Below are positions 1 to 15,749 of a stretch of DNA of 64,000 nt, piece by piece. The stretch lies in the NCBI RefSeq assembly GCF_036711975.1, contig NC_091975.1:15378501-15442500 (forward strand), given 5' to 3'. Source of the DNA: Onthophagus taurus (taxonomy: Eukaryota > Arthropoda > Insecta > Coleoptera > Scarabaeidae). The position numbers and the translations under genes were made by a program. The first letter of the stretch is position 1. The number at the start of each line of letters is the position of its first letter. A model generated the notes under the pieces. That model did no database searches and was not told the origin of the DNA. It was given only the letters and a program-made list of their open reading frames with translations.

Positions 1-3000
1 AATGGTCTGTGACTTTTTTGCTCCCAGGTGCATCAATATGGAGATTTTTTCAAGAATGTGGAAATTACAAGAGTGTTGAAAAAAAACGGTATTCGGAGCA
101 GAATACAGAAAAATTTTACTACAAAAGTTGTAGCAAATTGTTCCCTTAACACAATGGTCTGTGACTTTTTTGCTCCCAGATGCACCATTGTGGAGATTTT
201 TTCAAGAATGTGGAAATTACAAGAGTGTTGAAAAAAAACGGTATCCGGAGCAGAATACAGAAAAACCTTTACTACAAGGGTTGTAGCAAATTGTGCCGTT
301 AACACAATGGTCTGTGACTTTTTTGCTCCCAGATGCATCAATGTGGAGATTTTTTCAAGAATGTGGAAATTACAAGAGTGTGGAAAAAAAACGGTATCCG
401 GAGCAGAATACAGAAAAACTTTTACTACAAAAGTTGTAGCAAATTGTTCCCTTAACACAATGGTCTGTGACTTTTTTGCTCCCAGATGCACCATTGTGGA
501 GATTTTTTCAAGAATGTGGAAATTACAAGAGTGTTGAAAAAAAACGGTATCCGGAGCAGAATACAGAAAAACCTTTACTACAAAGGTTGTAGCAAATTGT
601 GCCGTTAACACAATGGTCTGTGACTTTTTTGCTCCCAGATGCATCAATGTGGAGATTTTTTCAAGAATGTGGAAATTACAAGAGTGTGGAAAAAAAACGG
701 TATCCGGAGCAGAATACAGAAAAACTTTTACTACAAAAGTTGTAGCAAATTGTTCCCTTAACACAATGGTCTGTGACTTTTTTGCTCCCAGATGCACCAT
801 TGTGGAGATTTTTTCAAGAATGTGGAAATTACAAGAGTGTTGAAAAAAAACGGTATCCGGAGCAGAATACAGAAAAACTTTTACTACAAAGGTTGTAGCA
901 AATTGTGCCCTTAACACAATGGTCTGTGACTTTTTTGCTCCCAGATGCATCAATGTGGAGATTTTTTCAAGAATGTGGAAATTACAAGAGTGTTGAAAAA
1001 AAACGGTATTCGGAGCAGAATACAGAAAAACTTTTACTACAAAAGTTGTAGTAAATTGTGCCCTTAACACAATGGTCTGTGACTTTTTTGCTCCCAGGTG
1101 CATCAATATGGAGATTTTTTCAAGAATGTGGAAATTACAAGAGTGTTGAAAAAAAACGGTATTCGGAGCAGAATACAGAAAAACTTTTACTACAAAAGTT
1201 GTAGCAAATTGTGCCCTTAACACAATGGTCTGTGACTTTTTTGCTCCCAAGTGCATCAATATGGAGATTTTTTCAAGAATGTGGAAATTACAAGAGTGTT
1301 GAAAAAAAACGGTATCCGGAGCAGAATACAGAAAAACTTTTACTACAAAAGTTGTAGCAAATTGTTCGCTTAACACAACGGTCTGTGACTTTTTTGCTCC
1401 CAGATGCACCATTGTGGAGATTTTTTCAAGAATGTGGAAATTACAAGAGTGTTGAAAAAAAACGGTATCCGGAGCAGAATACAGAAAAACTTTTACTACA
1501 AAAGTTGTAGCAAATTGTTCGCTTAACACAACGGTCTGTGACCTTTTTGCTCCCAGATGCACCATTGTGGAGATTTTTTCAAGAATGTGGAAATTACAAG
1601 AGTGTTGAAAAAAAACGATATCCGGAGCAGAATACAGAAAAACTTTTACTACAAAAGTTGTAGCAAATTGTTCCCTTAACACAACGGTCTGTGACTTTTT
1701 TGCTCCCAGATGCACCATTGTGGAGATTTTTTCAAGAATGTGGAAATTACAAGAGTGTTGAAAAAAAACGGTATCCGGAGCAGAATACAGAAAAACTTTT
1801 ACTACAAAAGTTGTAGCAAATTGTTCCCTTAACACAATGGTCTGTGACTTTTTTGCTCCCAGATGCACCATTGTGGAGATTTTTTCAAGAATGTGGAAAT
1901 TACAAGAGTGTTGAAAAAAAACGGTATCCGGAGCAGAATACAGAAAAACTTTTACTACAAAGGTTGTAGCAAATTGTGCCCTTAACACAATGGTCTGTGA
2001 CTTTTTTGCTCCCAGATGCATCAATGTGGAGATTTTTTCAAGAATGTGGAAATTACAAGAGTGTTGAAAAAAAACGGTATTCGGAGCAGAATACAGAAAA
2101 ACTTTTACTACAAAAGTTGTAGTAAATTGTGCCCTTAACACAATGGTCTGTGACTTTTTTGCTCCCAGGTGCATCAATATGGAGATTTTTTCAAGAATGT
2201 GGAAATTACAAGAGTGTTGAAAAAAAACGGTATTCGGAGCAGAATACAGAAAAACTTTTACTACAAAAGTTGTAGCAAATTGTGCCCTTAACACAATGGT
2301 CTGTGACTTTTTTGCTCCCAGGTGCATCAATATGGAGATTTTTTCAAGAATGTGGAAATTACAAGAGTGTTGAAAAAAAACGGTATCCGGAGCAGAATAC
2401 AGAAAAACTTTTACTACAAAAGTTGTAGCAAATTGTTCGCTTAACACAACGGTCTGTGACTTTTTTGCTCCCAGATGCACCATTGTGGAGATTTTTTCAA
2501 GAATGTGGAAATTACAAGAGTGTTGAAAAAAAACGGTATCCGGAGCAGAATACAGAAAAACTTTTACTACAAAAGTTGTAGCAAATTGTTCGCTTAACAC
2601 AACGGTCTGTGACTTTTTTGCTCCCAGATGCACCATTGTGGAGATTTTTTCAAGAATGTGGAAATTACAAGAGTGTTGAAAAAAAACGGTATCCGGAGCA
2701 GAATACAGAAAAACTTTTACTACAAAAGTTGTAGCAAATTGTTCGCTTAACACAACGGTCTGTGACTTTTTTGCTCCCAGATGCACCATTGTGGAGATTT
2801 TTTCAAGAATGTGGAAATTACAAGAGTGTTAAAAAAAAACGGTATCCGGAGCAGAATACAGAAAAACTTTTACTACAAAAGTTGTAGCAAATTGTTCCCT
2901 TAACACAATGGTCTGTGACTTTTTTGCTCCCAGATGCACCATTGTGGAGATTTTTTCAAGAATGTGGAAATTACAAGAGTGTTGAAAAAAAACGGTATCC

Positions 3001-6000
3001 GGAGCAGAATACAGAAAAACTTTTACTACAAAGGTTGTAGCAAATTGTGCCCTTAACACAATGGTCTGTGACTTTTTTGCTCCCAGATGCATCAATGTGG
3101 AGATTTTTTCAAGAATGTGGAAATTACAAGAGTGTTGAAAAAAAACGGTATTCGGAGCAGAATACAGAAAAACTTTTACTACAAAAGTTGTAGCAAATTG
3201 TTCGCTTAACACAACGGTCTGTGACTTTTTTGCTCCCAGATGCACCATTGTGGAGATTTTTTCAAGAATGTGGAAATTACAAGAGTGTTGAAAAAAAACG
3301 GTATCCGGAGCAGAATACAGAAAAACTTTTACTACAAAAGTTGTAGCAAATTGTTCGCTTAACACAACGGTCTGTGACCTTTTTGCTCCCAGATGCACCA
3401 TTGTGGAGATTTTTTCAAGAATGTGGAAATTACAAGAGTGTTGAAAAAAAACGATATCCGGAGCAGAATACAGAAAAACTTTTACTACAAAAGTTGTAGC
3501 AAATTGTTCCCTTAACACAACGGTCTGTGACTTTTTTGCTCCCAGATGCACCATTGTGGAGATTTTTTCAAGAATGTGGAAATTACAAGAGTGTTGAAAA
3601 AAAACGGTATCCGGAGCAGAATACAGAAAAACTTTTACTACAAAGGTTGTAGCAAATTGTGCCCTTAACACAATGGTCTGTGACTTTTTTGCTCCCAGAT
3701 GCATCAATGTGGAGATTTTTTCAAGAATGTGGAAATTACAAGAGTGTTGAAAAAAAACGGTATCCGGAGCAGAATACAGAAAAACTTTTACTACAAAGGT
3801 TGTAGCAAATTGTGCCCTTAACACAATGGTCTGTGACTTTTTTGCTCCCAGATGCATCAATGTGGAGATTTTTTCAAGAATGTGGAAATTACAAGAGTGT
3901 TGAAAAAAAACGGTATTCGGAGCAGAATACAGAAAAACTTTTACTACAAAAGTTGTAGTAAATTGTGCCCTTAACACAATGGTCTGTGACTTTTTTGCTC
4001 CCAGGTGCATCAATATGGAGATTTTTTCAAGAATGTGGAAATTACAAGAGTGTTGAAAAAAAACGGTATTCGGAGCAGAATACAGAAAAACTTTTACTAC
4101 AAAAGTTGTAGCAAATTGTGCCCTTAACACAATGGTCTGTGACTTTTTTGCTCCCAGGTGCATCAATATGGAGATTTTTTCAAGAATGTGGAAATTACAA
4201 GAGTGTTGAAAAAAAACGGTATCCGGAGCAGAATACAGAAAAACTTTTACTACAAAAGTTGTAGCAAATTGTTCGCTTAACACAACGGTCTGTGACTTTT
4301 TTGCTCCCAGATGCACCATTGTGGAGATTTTTTCAAGAATGTGGAAATTACAAGAGTGTTGAAAAAAAACGGTATCCGGAGCAGAATACAGAAAAACTTT
4401 TACTACAAAAGTTGTAGCAAATTGTTCGCTTAACACAACGGTCTGTGACTTTTTTGCTCCCAGATGCACCATTGTGGAGATTTTTTCAAGAATGTGGAAA
4501 TTACAAGAGTGTTGAAAAAAAAACGGTATCCGGAGCAGAATACAGAAAAACTTTTACTACAAAAGTTGTAGCAAATTGTTCGCTTAACACAACGGTCTGT
4601 GACTTTTTTGCTCCCAGATGCACCATTGTGGAGATTTTTTCAAGAATGTGGAAATTACAAGAGTGTTAAAAAAAAACGGTATCCGGAGCAGAATACAGAA
4701 AAACTTTTACTACAAAAGTTGTAGCAAATTGTTCCCTTAACACAATGGTCTGTGACTTTTTTGCTCCCAGATGCACCATTGTGGAGATTTTTTCAAGAAT
4801 GTGGAAATTACAAGAGTGTTGAAAAAAAACGGTATCCGGAGCAGAATACAGAAAAACTTTTACTACAAAGGTTGTAGCAAATTGTGCCCTTAACACAATG
4901 GTCTGTGACTTTTTTGCTCCCAGATGCATCAATGTGGAGATTTTTTCAAGAATGTGGAAATTACAAGAGTGTTGAAAAAAAACGGTATTCGGAGCAGAAT
5001 ACAGAAAAACTTTTACTACAAAAGTTGTAGTAAATTGTGCCCTTAACACAATGGTCTGTGACTTTTTTGCTCCCAGGTGCATCAATATGGAGATTTTTTC
5101 AAGAATGTGGAAATTACAAGAGTGTTGAAAAAAAACGGTATTCGGAGCAGAATACAGAAAAACTTTTACTACAAAAGTTGTAGCAAATTGTGCCCTTAAC
5201 ACAATGGTCTGTGACTTTTTTGCTCCCAGGTGCATCAATATGGAGATTTTTTCAAGAATGTGGAAATTACAAGAGTGTTGAAAAAAAACGGTATCCGGAG
5301 CAGAATACAGAAAAACTTTTACTACAAAAGTTGTAGCAAATTGTTCGCTTAACACAACGGTCTGTGACTTTTTTGCTCCCAGATGCACCATTGTGGAGAT
5401 TTTTTCAAGAATGTGGAAATTACAAGAGTGTTGAAAAAAAACGGTATCCGGAGCAGAATACAGAAAAACTTTTACTACAAAAGTTGTAGCAAATTGTTCG
5501 CTTAACACAACGGTCTGTGACTTTTTTGCTCCCAGATGCACCATTGTGGAGATTTTTTCAAGAATGTGGAAATTACAAGAGTGTTGAAAAAAAACGGTAT
5601 CCGGAGCAGAATACAGAAAAACTTTTACTACAAAAGTTGTAGCAAATTGTTCCCTTAACACAACGGTCTGTGACTTTTTTGCTCCCAGATGCACCATTGT
5701 GGAGATTTTTTCAAGAATGTGGAAATTACAAGAGTGTTGAAAAAAAACGGTATCCGGAGCAGAATACAGAAAAACTTTTACTACAAAAGTTGTAGCAAAT
5801 TGTTCCCTTAACACAATGGTCTGTGACTTTTTTGCTCCCAGATGCACCATTGTGGAGATTTTTTCAAGAATGTGGAAATTACAAGAGTGTTGAAAAAAAA
5901 ACGGTATTCGGAGCAGAATACAGAAAAACTTTTACTACAAAAGTTGTAGCAAATTGTGCCCTTAACACAATGGTCTGTGACTTTTTTGCTCCCAGGTGCA

Positions 6001-9000
6001 TCAATGTGGAGATTTTTTCAAGAATGTGGAAATTACAAGAGTGTTGAAAAAAAACGGTATTCGGAGCAGAATACAGAAAAACTTTTACTACAAAAGTTGT
6101 AGTAAATTGTGCCCTTAACACAATGGTCTGTGACTTTTTTGCTCCCAGGTGCATCAATATGGAGATTTTTTCAAGAATGTGGAAATTACAAGAGTGTTGA
6201 AAAAAAACGGTATCCGGAGCAGAATACAGAAAAACTTTTACTACAAAAGTTGTAGCAAATTGTTCCCTTAACACAACGGTCTGTGACTTTTTTGCTCCCA
6301 GATGCACCATTGTGGAGATTTTTTCAAGAATGTGGAAATTACAAGAGTGTTGAAAAAAAACGGTATCCGGAGCAGAATACAGAAAAACTTTTACTACAAA
6401 AGTTGTAGTAAATTGTGCCCTTAACACAATGGTCTGTGACTTTTTTGCTCCCAGGTGCATCAATATGGAGATTTTTTCAAGAATGTGGAAATTATAAGAG
6501 TGTTGAAAAAAAACGGTATCCGGAGCAGAATACAGAAAAACTTTTACTACAAAAGTTGTAGCAAATTGTTCCCTTAACACAACGGTCTGTGACTTTTTTG
6601 CTCCCAGATGCACCATTGTGGAGATTTTTTCAAGAATGTGGAAATTACAAGAGTGTTGAAAAAAAACGGTATCCGGAGCAGAATACAGAAAAACTTTTAC
6701 TACAAAAGTTGTAGCAAATTGTTCCCTTAACACAATGGTCTGTGACTTTTTTGCTCCCAGATGCACCATTGTGGAGATTTTTTCAAGAATGTGGAAATTA
6801 CAAGAGTGTTGAAAAAAAACGGTATCCGGAGCAGAATACAGAAAAACCTTTACTACAAAGGTTGTAGCAAATTGTGCCGTTAACACAATGGTCTGTGACT
6901 TTTTTGCTCCCAGATGCATCAATGTGGAGATTTTTTCAAGAATGTGGAAATTACAAGAGTGTTGAAAAAAAACGGTATCCGGAACAGAATACAGAAAAAC
7001 TTTTACTACAAAAGTTGTAGCAAATTGTTCGCTTAACACAACGGTCTGTGACTTTTTTGCTCCCAGATGCACCATTGTGGAGATTTTTTCAAGAATGTGG
7101 AAATTACAAGAGTGTTGAAAAAAAACGGTATCCGGAGCAGAATACAGAAAATCTTTTACTACAAAAGTTGTAGCAAATTGTTCCCTTAACACAACGGTCT
7201 GTGACTTTTTTGCTCCCAGATGCACCATTGTGGAGATTTTTTCAAGAATGTGGAAATTACAAGAGTGTTGAAAAAAAACGGTATCCGGAGCAGAATACAG
7301 AAAAACTTTTACTACAAAAGTTGTAGCAAATTGTTCCCTTAACACAATGGTCTGTGACTTTTTTGCTCCCAGATGCACCATTGTGGAGATTTTTTCAAGA
7401 ATGTGGAAATTACAAGAGTGTTGAAAAAAAACGGTATCCGGAGCAGAATACAGAAAAACCTTTACTACAAAGGTTGTAGCAAATTGTGCCGTTAACACAA
7501 TGGTCTGTGACTTTTTTGCTCCCAGATGCATCAATGTGGAGATTTTTTCAAGAATGTGGAAATTACAAGAGTGTTGAAAAAAAACGGTATCCGGAGCAGA
7601 TTACAGAGAAACTTTTACCACAAAAGTTGTAGCAAATTGTGCCCTTAACACAATGGTCTGTGACTTTTTTGCTCCCAGATGCACCATTGTGGAGAGTTTT
7701 TCAAGAATGTTTAAATTACAAGAGTGTTGAAAAAAAACGGTATCCGGAGCAGAATACAGAAAAACTTTTACTACAAAAGTTGTAGCAAATTGTTCCCTTA
7801 ACACAATGGTCTGTGACTTTTTTGCTCCCAGATGCACCATTGTGGAGATTTTTTCAAGAATGTGGAAATTACAAGAGTGTTGAAAAAAAACGGTATCCGG
7901 AGCAGAATACAGAAAAACTTTTACTACAAAGGTTGTAGCAAATTGTGCCCTTAACACAATGGTCTGTGACTTTTTTGCTCCCAGGTGCATCAATATGGAG
8001 ATTTTTTCAAGAATGTGGAAATTACAAGAGTGTTGAAAAAAAACGGTATCCGGAGCAGAATACAGAAAAACTTTTACTACAAAAGTTGTAGCAAATTGTT
8101 CGCTTAACACAACGGTCTCTGACTTTTTTGCTGCCAGATGCACCATTGTGGAGATTTTTTCAAGAATGTGGAAATTACAAGAGTGTTGAAAAAAAACGGT
8201 ATCCGGAGCAGAATACAGAAAAACTTTTACTACAAAAGTTGTAGCAAATTGTTCGCTTAACACAACGGTCTGTGACTTTTTTGCTCCCAGATGCACCATT
8301 GTGGAGATTTTTTCAAGAATGTGGAAATTACAAGAGTGTTGAAAAAAAAACGGTATTCGGAGCAGAATACAGAAAAACTTTTACTACAAAAGTTGTAGCA
8401 AATTGTGCCCTTAACACAATGGTCTGTGACTTTTTTGCTCCCAGGTGCATCAATATGGAGATTTTTTCAAGAATGTGGAAATTACAAGAGTGTTGAAAAA
8501 AAACGGTATCCGGAGCAGAATACAGAAAAACTTTTACTACAAAAGTTGTAGCAAATTGTTCGCTTAACACAACGGTCTGTGACTTTTTTGCTCCCAGATG
8601 CACCATTGTGGAGATTTTTTCAAGAATGTGGAAATTACAAGAGTGTTGAAAAAAAACGGTATCCGGAGCAGAATACAGAAAAACTTTTACTACAAAAGTT
8701 GTAGCAAATTGTTCCCTTAACACAATGGTCTGTGACTTTTTTGCTCCCAGATGCACCATTGTGGAGATTTTTTCAAGAATGTGGAAATTACAAGAGTGTT
8801 GAAAAAAAACGGTATCCGGAGCAGAATACAGAAAAACCTTTACTACAAAGGTTGTAGCAAATTGTGCCGTTAACACAATGGTCTGTGACTTTTTTGCTCC
8901 CAGATGCATCAATGTGGAGATTTTTTCAAGAATGTGGAAATTACAAGAGTGTTGAAAAAAAACGGTATCCGGAGCAGATTACAGAGAAACTTTTACCACA

Positions 9001-9060
9001 AAAGTTGTAGCAAATTGTGCCCTTAACACAATGGTCTGTGACTTTTTTGCTCCCAGATGC

Positions 9061-12000
9061 ACCATTGTGGAGAGTTTTTCAAGAATGTTTAAATTACAAG
9101 AGTGTTGAAAAAAAACGGTATCCGGAGCAGAATACAGAAAAACTTTTACTACAAAAGTTGTAGCAAATTGTTCCCTTAACACAATGGTCTGTGACTTTTT
9201 TGCTCCCAGATGCACCATTGTGGAGATTTTTTCAAGAATGTGGAAATTACAAGAGTGTTGAAAAAAAACGGTATCCGGAGCAGAATACAGAAAAACTTTT
9301 ACTACAAAGGTTGTAGCAAATTGTGCCCTTAACACAATGGTCTGTGACTTTTTTGCTCCCAGGTGCATCAATATGGAGATTTTTTCAAGAATGTGGAAAT
9401 TACAAGAGTGTTGAAAAAAAACGGTATCCGGAGCAGAATACAGAAAAACTTTTACTACAAAAGTTGTAGCAAATTGTTCGCTTAACACAACGGTCTCTGA
9501 CTTTTTTGCTGCCAGATGCACCATTGTGGAGATTTTTTCAAGAATGTGGAAATTACAAGAGTGTTGAAAAAAAACGGTATCCGGAGCAGAATACAGAAAA
9601 ACTTTTACTACAAAAGTTGTAGCAAATTGTTCGCTTAACACAACGGTCTGTGACTTTTTTGCTCCCAGATGCACCATTGTGGAGATTTTTTCAAGAATGT
9701 GGAAATTACAAGAGTGTTGAAAAAAAAACGGTATTCGGAGCAGAATACAGAAAAACTTTTACTACAAAAGTTGTAGCAAATTGTGCCCTTAACACAATGG
9801 TCTGTGACTTTTTTGCTCCCAGGTGCATCAATATGGAGATTTTTTCAAGAATGTGGAAATTACAAGAGTGTTGAAAAAAAACGGTATCCGGAGCAGAATA
9901 CAGAAAAACTTTTACTACAAAAGTTGTAGCAAATTGTTCGCTTAACACAACGGTCTGTGACTTTTTTGCTCCCAGATGCACCATTGTGGAGATTTTTTCA
10001 AGAATGTGGAAATTACAAGAGTGTTGAAAAAAAACGGTATCCGGAGCAGAATACAGAAAAACTTTTACTACAAAAGTTGTAGCAAATTGTTCGCTTAACA
10101 CAACGATCTGTGACTTTTTTGCTCCCAGATGCACCATTGTGGAGATTTTTTCAAGAATGTGGAAATTACAAGAGTGTTGAAAAAAAACGGTATCCGGAGC
10201 AGAATACAGAAAAGCTTTTACTACAAAAGTTGTAGCAAATTGTTCCCTTAACACAACGGTCTGTGACTTTTTTGCTCCCAGATGCACCATTGTGGAGATT
10301 TTTTCAAGAATGTGAAAATTACAAGAGTGTTGAAAAAAAACGGTATCCGGAGCAGAATACAGAAAAACTTTTACTACAAAAGTTGTAGCAAATTGTTCCC
10401 TTAACACAATGGTCTGTGACTTTTTTGCTCCCAGATGCACCATTGTGGAGATTTTTTCAAGAATGTGGAAATTACAAGAGTGTTGAAAAAAAACGGTATC
10501 CGGAGCAGAATACAGAAAAACCTTTACTACAAAGGTTGTAGCAAATTGTGCCGTTAACACAATGGTCTGTGACTTTTTTGCTCCCAGATGCATCAATGTG
10601 GAGATTTTTTCAAGAATGTGGAAATTACAAGAGTGTTGAAAAAAAACGGTATCCGGAACAGAATACAGAAAAACTTTTACTACAAAAGTTGTAGCAAATT
10701 GTTCGCTTAACACAACGGTCTGTGACTTTTTTGCTCCCAGATGCACCATTGTGGAGATTTTTTCAAGAATGTGGAAATTACAAGAGTGTTGAAAAAAAAC
10801 GGTATCCGGAGCAGAATACAGAAAAACTTTTACTACAAAAGTTGTAGCAAATTGTTCCCTTAACACAACGGTCTGTGACTTTTTTGCTCCCAGATGCACC
10901 ATTGTGGAGATTTTTTCAAGAATGTGGAAATTACAAGAGTGTTGAAAAAAAACGGTATCCGGAGCAGAATACAGAAAAACTTTTACTACAAAAGTTGTAG
11001 CAAATTGTTCCCTTAACACAATGGTCTGTGACTTTTTTGCTCCCAGATGCACCATTGTGGAGAGTTTTTCAAGAATGTTTAAATTACAAGAGTGTTGAAA
11101 AAAAACGGTATCCGGAGCAGAATACAGAAAAACTTTTACTACAAAAGTTGTAGCAAATTGTTCCCTTAACACAATGGTCTGTGACTTTTTTGCTCCCAGA
11201 TGCACCATTGTGGAGATTTTTTCAAGAATGTGGAAATTACAAGAGTGTTGAAAAAAAACGGTATCCGGAGCAGAATACAGAAAAACTTTTACTACAAAGG
11301 TTGTAGCAAATTGTGCCCTTAACACAATGGTCTGTGACTTTTTTGCTCCCAGGTGCATCAATATGGAGATTTTTTCAAGAATGTGGAAATTACAAGAGTG
11401 TTGAAAAAAAACGGTATCCGGAGCAGAATACAGAAAAACTTTTACTACAAAAGTTGTAGCAAATTGTTCGCTTAACACAACGGTCTCTGACTTTTTTGCT
11501 GCCAGATGCACCATTGTGGAGATTTTTTCAAGAATGTGGAAATTACAAGAGTGTTGAAAAAAAACGGTATCCGGAGCAGAATACAGAAAAACTTTTACTA
11601 CAAAAGTTGTAGCAAATTGTTCGCTTAACACAACGGTCTGTGACTTTTTTGCTCCCAGATGCACCATTGTGGAGATTTTTTCAAGAATGTGGAAATTACA
11701 AGAGTGTTGAAAAAAAAACGGTATTCGGAGCAGAATACAGAAAAACTTTTACTACAAAAGTTGTAGCAAATTGTGCCCTTAACACAATGGTCTGTGACTT
11801 TTTTGCTCCCAGGTGCATCAATATGGAGATTTTTTCAAGAATGTGGAAATTACAAGAGTGTTGAAAAAAAACGGTATCCGGAGCAGAATACAGAAAAACT
11901 TTTACTACAAAAGTTGTAGCAAATTGTTCGCTTAACACAACGGTCTGTGACTTTTTTGCTCCCAGATGCACCATTGTGGAGATTTTTTCAAGAATGTGGA

Positions 12001-13040
12001 AATTACAAGAGTGTTGAAAAAAAACGGTATCCGGAGCAGAATACAGAAAAACTTTTACTACAAAAGTTGTAGCAAATTGTTCGCTTAACACAACGATCTG
12101 TGACTTTTTTGCTCCCAGATGCACCATTGTGGAGATTTTTTCAAGAATGTGGAAATTACAAGAGTGTTGAAAAAAAACGGTATCCGGAGCAGAATACAGA
12201 AAAGCTTTTACTACAAAAGTTGTAGCAAATTGTTCCCTTAACACAACGGTCTGTGACTTTTTTGCTCCCAGATGCACCATTGTGGAGATTTTTTCAAGAA
12301 TGTGAAAATTACAAGAGTGTTGAAAAAAAACGGTATCCGGAGCAGAATACAGAAAAACTTTTACTACAAAAGTTGTAGCAAATTGTTCCCTTAACACAAT
12401 GGTCTGTGACTTTTTTGCTCCCAGATGCACCATTGTGGAGATTTTTTCAAGAATGTGGAAATTACAAGAGTGTTGAAAAAAAACGGTATCCGGAGCAGAA
12501 TACAGAAAAACCTTTACTACAAAGGTTGTAGCAAATTGTGCCGTTAACACAATGGTCTGTGACTTTTTTGCTCCCAGATGCATCAATGTGGAGATTTTTT
12601 CAAGAATGTGGAAATTACAAGAGTGTTGAAAAAAAACGGTATCCGGAACAGAATACAGAAAAACTTTTACTACAAAAGTTGTAGCAAATTGTTCGCTTAA
12701 CACAACGGTCTGTGACTTTTTTGCTCCCAGATGCACCATTGTGGAGATTTTTTCAAGAATGTGGAAATTACAAGAGTGTTGAAAAAAAACGGTATCCGGA
12801 GCAGAATACAGAAAAACTTTTACTACAAAAGTTGTAGCAAATTGTTCCCTTAACACAACGGTCTGTGACTTTTTTGCTCCCAGATGCACCATTGTGGAGA
12901 TTTTTTCAAGAATGTGGAAATTACAAGAGTGTTGAAAAAAAACGGTATCCGGAGCAGAATACAGAAAAACTTTTACTACAAAAGTTGTAGCAAATTGTTC
13001 CCTTAACACAATGGTCTGTGACTTTTTTGCTCCCAGATGC
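9061..13040. repeat. Tandem 1,990-bp higher-order repeat (13 units)
   Basis: Two adjacent blocks, about 9,061-11,050 and 11,051-13,040, match base for base at an offset of 1,990 bp (13 x 153 + 1). Rare variants recur at this distance: the altered gagagtttttcaagaatgtt unit at 9,071 and 11,061, the gaaaagctttt unit at 10,212 and 12,202, the acgatctgtg unit, and the 9-A homopolymer at 9,720 and 11,710. The extra base comes from that 9-A unit. The block following 13,040 departs from this register. Block edges are approximate. Confidence 0.85.
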
Positions 13041-15749
13041 ACCATTGTGGAGATTTTTTCAAGAATGTGGAAATTACAAGAGTGTTGAAAAAAAACGGTA
13101 TCCGGAGCAGAATACAGAAAAACCTTTACTACAAAGGTTGTAGCAAATTGTGCCGTTAACACAATGGTCTGTGACTTTTTTGCTCCCAGATGCATCAATG
13201 TGGAGATTTTTTCAAGAATGTGGAAATTACAAGAGTGTTGAAAAAAAACGGTATCCGGAACAGAATACAGAAAAACTTTTACTACAAAAGTTGTAGCAAA
13301 TTGTTCGCTTAACACAACGGTCTGTGACTTTTTTGCTCCCAGATGCACCATTGTGGAGATTTTTTCAAGAATGTGGAAATTACAAGAGTGTTGAAAAAAA
13401 ACGGTATCCGGAGCAGAATACAGAAAAACTTTTACTACAAAAGTTGTAGCAAATTGTTCCCTTAACACAACGGTCTGTGACTTTTTTGCTCCCAGATGCA
13501 CCATTGTGGAGATTTTTTCAAGAATGTGGAAATTACAAGAGTGTTGAAAAAAAACGGTATCCGGAGCAGAATACAGAAAAACCTTTACTACAAAGGTTGT
13601 AGCAAATTGTGCCGTTAACACAATGGTCTGTGACTTTTTTGCTCCCAGATGCATCAATGTGGAGATTTTTTCAAGAATGTGGAAATTACAAGAGTGTTGA
13701 AAAAAAACGGTATCCGGAGCAGATTACAGAGAAACTTTTACCACAAAAGTTGTAGCAAATTGTGCCCTTAACACAATGGTCTGTGACTTTTTTGCTCCCA
13801 GATGCACCATTGTGGAGATTTTTTCAAGAATGTTTAAATTACAAGAGTGTTGAAAAAAAACGGTATCCGGAGCAGAATACAGAAAAACTTTTACTACAAA
13901 AGTTGTAGCAAATTGTTCCCTTAACACAATGGTCTGTGACTTTTTTGCTCCCAGATGCACCATTGTGGAGATTTTTTCAAGAATGTGGAAATTACAAGAG
14001 TGTTGAAAAAAAACGGTATCCGGAGCAGAATACAGAAAAACTTTTACTACAAAGGTTGTAGCAAATTGTGCCCTTAACACAATGGTCTGTGACTTTTTTG
14101 CTCCCAGATGCATCAATGTGGAGATTTTTTCAAGAATGTGGAAATTACAAGAGTGTTGAAAAAAAACGGTATTCGGAGCAGAATACAGAAAAACTTTTAC
14201 TACAAAAGTTGTAGTAAATTGTGCCCTTAACACAATGGTCTGTGACTTTTTTGCTCCCAGGTGCATCAATATGGAGATTTTTTCAAGAATGTGGAAATTA
14301 CAAGAGTGTTGAAAAAAAACGGTATTCGGAGCAGAATACAGAAAAACTTTTACTACAAAAGTTGTAGTAAATTGTGCCCTTAACACAATGGTCTGTGACT
14401 TTTTTGCTCCCAGGTGCATCAATATGGAGATTTTTTCAAGAATGTGGAAATTACAAGAGTGTTGAAAAAAAAACGGTATCCGGAGCAGAATACAGAAAAA
14501 CTTTTACTACAAAAGTTGTAGCAAATTGTTCGCTTAACACAACGGTCTGTGACTTTTTTGCTCCCAGATGCACCATTGTGGAGATTTTTTCAAGAATGTG
14601 GAAATTACAAGAGTGTTGAAAAAAAACGGTATCCGGAGCAGAATACAGAAAAACTTTTACTACAAAGGTTGTAGCAAATTGTGCCCTTAACACAATGGTC
14701 TGTGACTTTTTTGCTCCCAGATGCATCAATGTGGAGATTTTTTCAAGAATGTGGAAATTACAAGAGTGTTGAAAAAAAACGGTATTCGGAGCAGAATACA
14801 GAAAAACTTTTACTACAAAAGTTGTAGTAAATTGTGCCCTTAACACAATGGTCTGTGACTTTTTTGCTCCCAGGTGCATCAATATGGAGATTTTTTCAAG
14901 AATGTGGAAATTACAAGAGTGTTGAAAAAAAACGGTATTCGGAGCAGAATACAGAAAAACTTTTACTACAAAAGTTGTAGCAAATTGTGCCCTTAACACA
15001 ATGGTCTGTGACTTTTTTGCTCCCAGGTGCATCAATATGGAGATTTTTTCAAGAATGTGGAAATTACAAGAGTGTTGAAAAAAAACGGTATCCGGAGCAG
15101 AATACAGAAAAACTTTTACTACAAAAGTTGTAGCAAATTGTTCGCTTAACACAACGGTCTGTGACTTTTTTGCTCCCAGATGCACCATTGTGGAGATTTT
15201 TTCAAGAATGTGGAAATTACAAGAGTGTTGAAAAAAAACGGTATCCGGAGCAGAATACAGAAAAACTTTTACTACAAAAGTTGTAGCAAATTGTTCGCTT
15301 AACACAATGGTCTGTGACTTTTTTGCTCCCAGGTGCATCAATATGGAGATTTTTTCAAGAATGTGGAAATTACAAGAGTGTTGAAAAAAAACGGTATTCG
15401 GAGCAGAATACAGAAAAACTTTTACTACAAAAGTTGTAGCAAATTGTGCCCTTAACACAATGGTCTGTGACTTTTTTGCTCCCAGGTGCATCAATATGGA
15501 GATTTTTTCAAGAATGTGGAAATTACAAGAGTGTTGAAAAAAAACGGTATCCGGAGCAGAATACAGAAAAACTTTTACTACAAAAGTTGTAGCAAATTGT
15601 TCGCTTAACACAACGGTCTGTGACTTTTTTGCTCCCAGATGCACCATTGTGGAGATTTTTTCAAGAATGTGGAAATTACAAGAGTGTTGAAAAAAAACGG
15701 TATCCGGAGCAGAATACAGAAAAACTTTTACTACAAAAGTTGTAGCAAA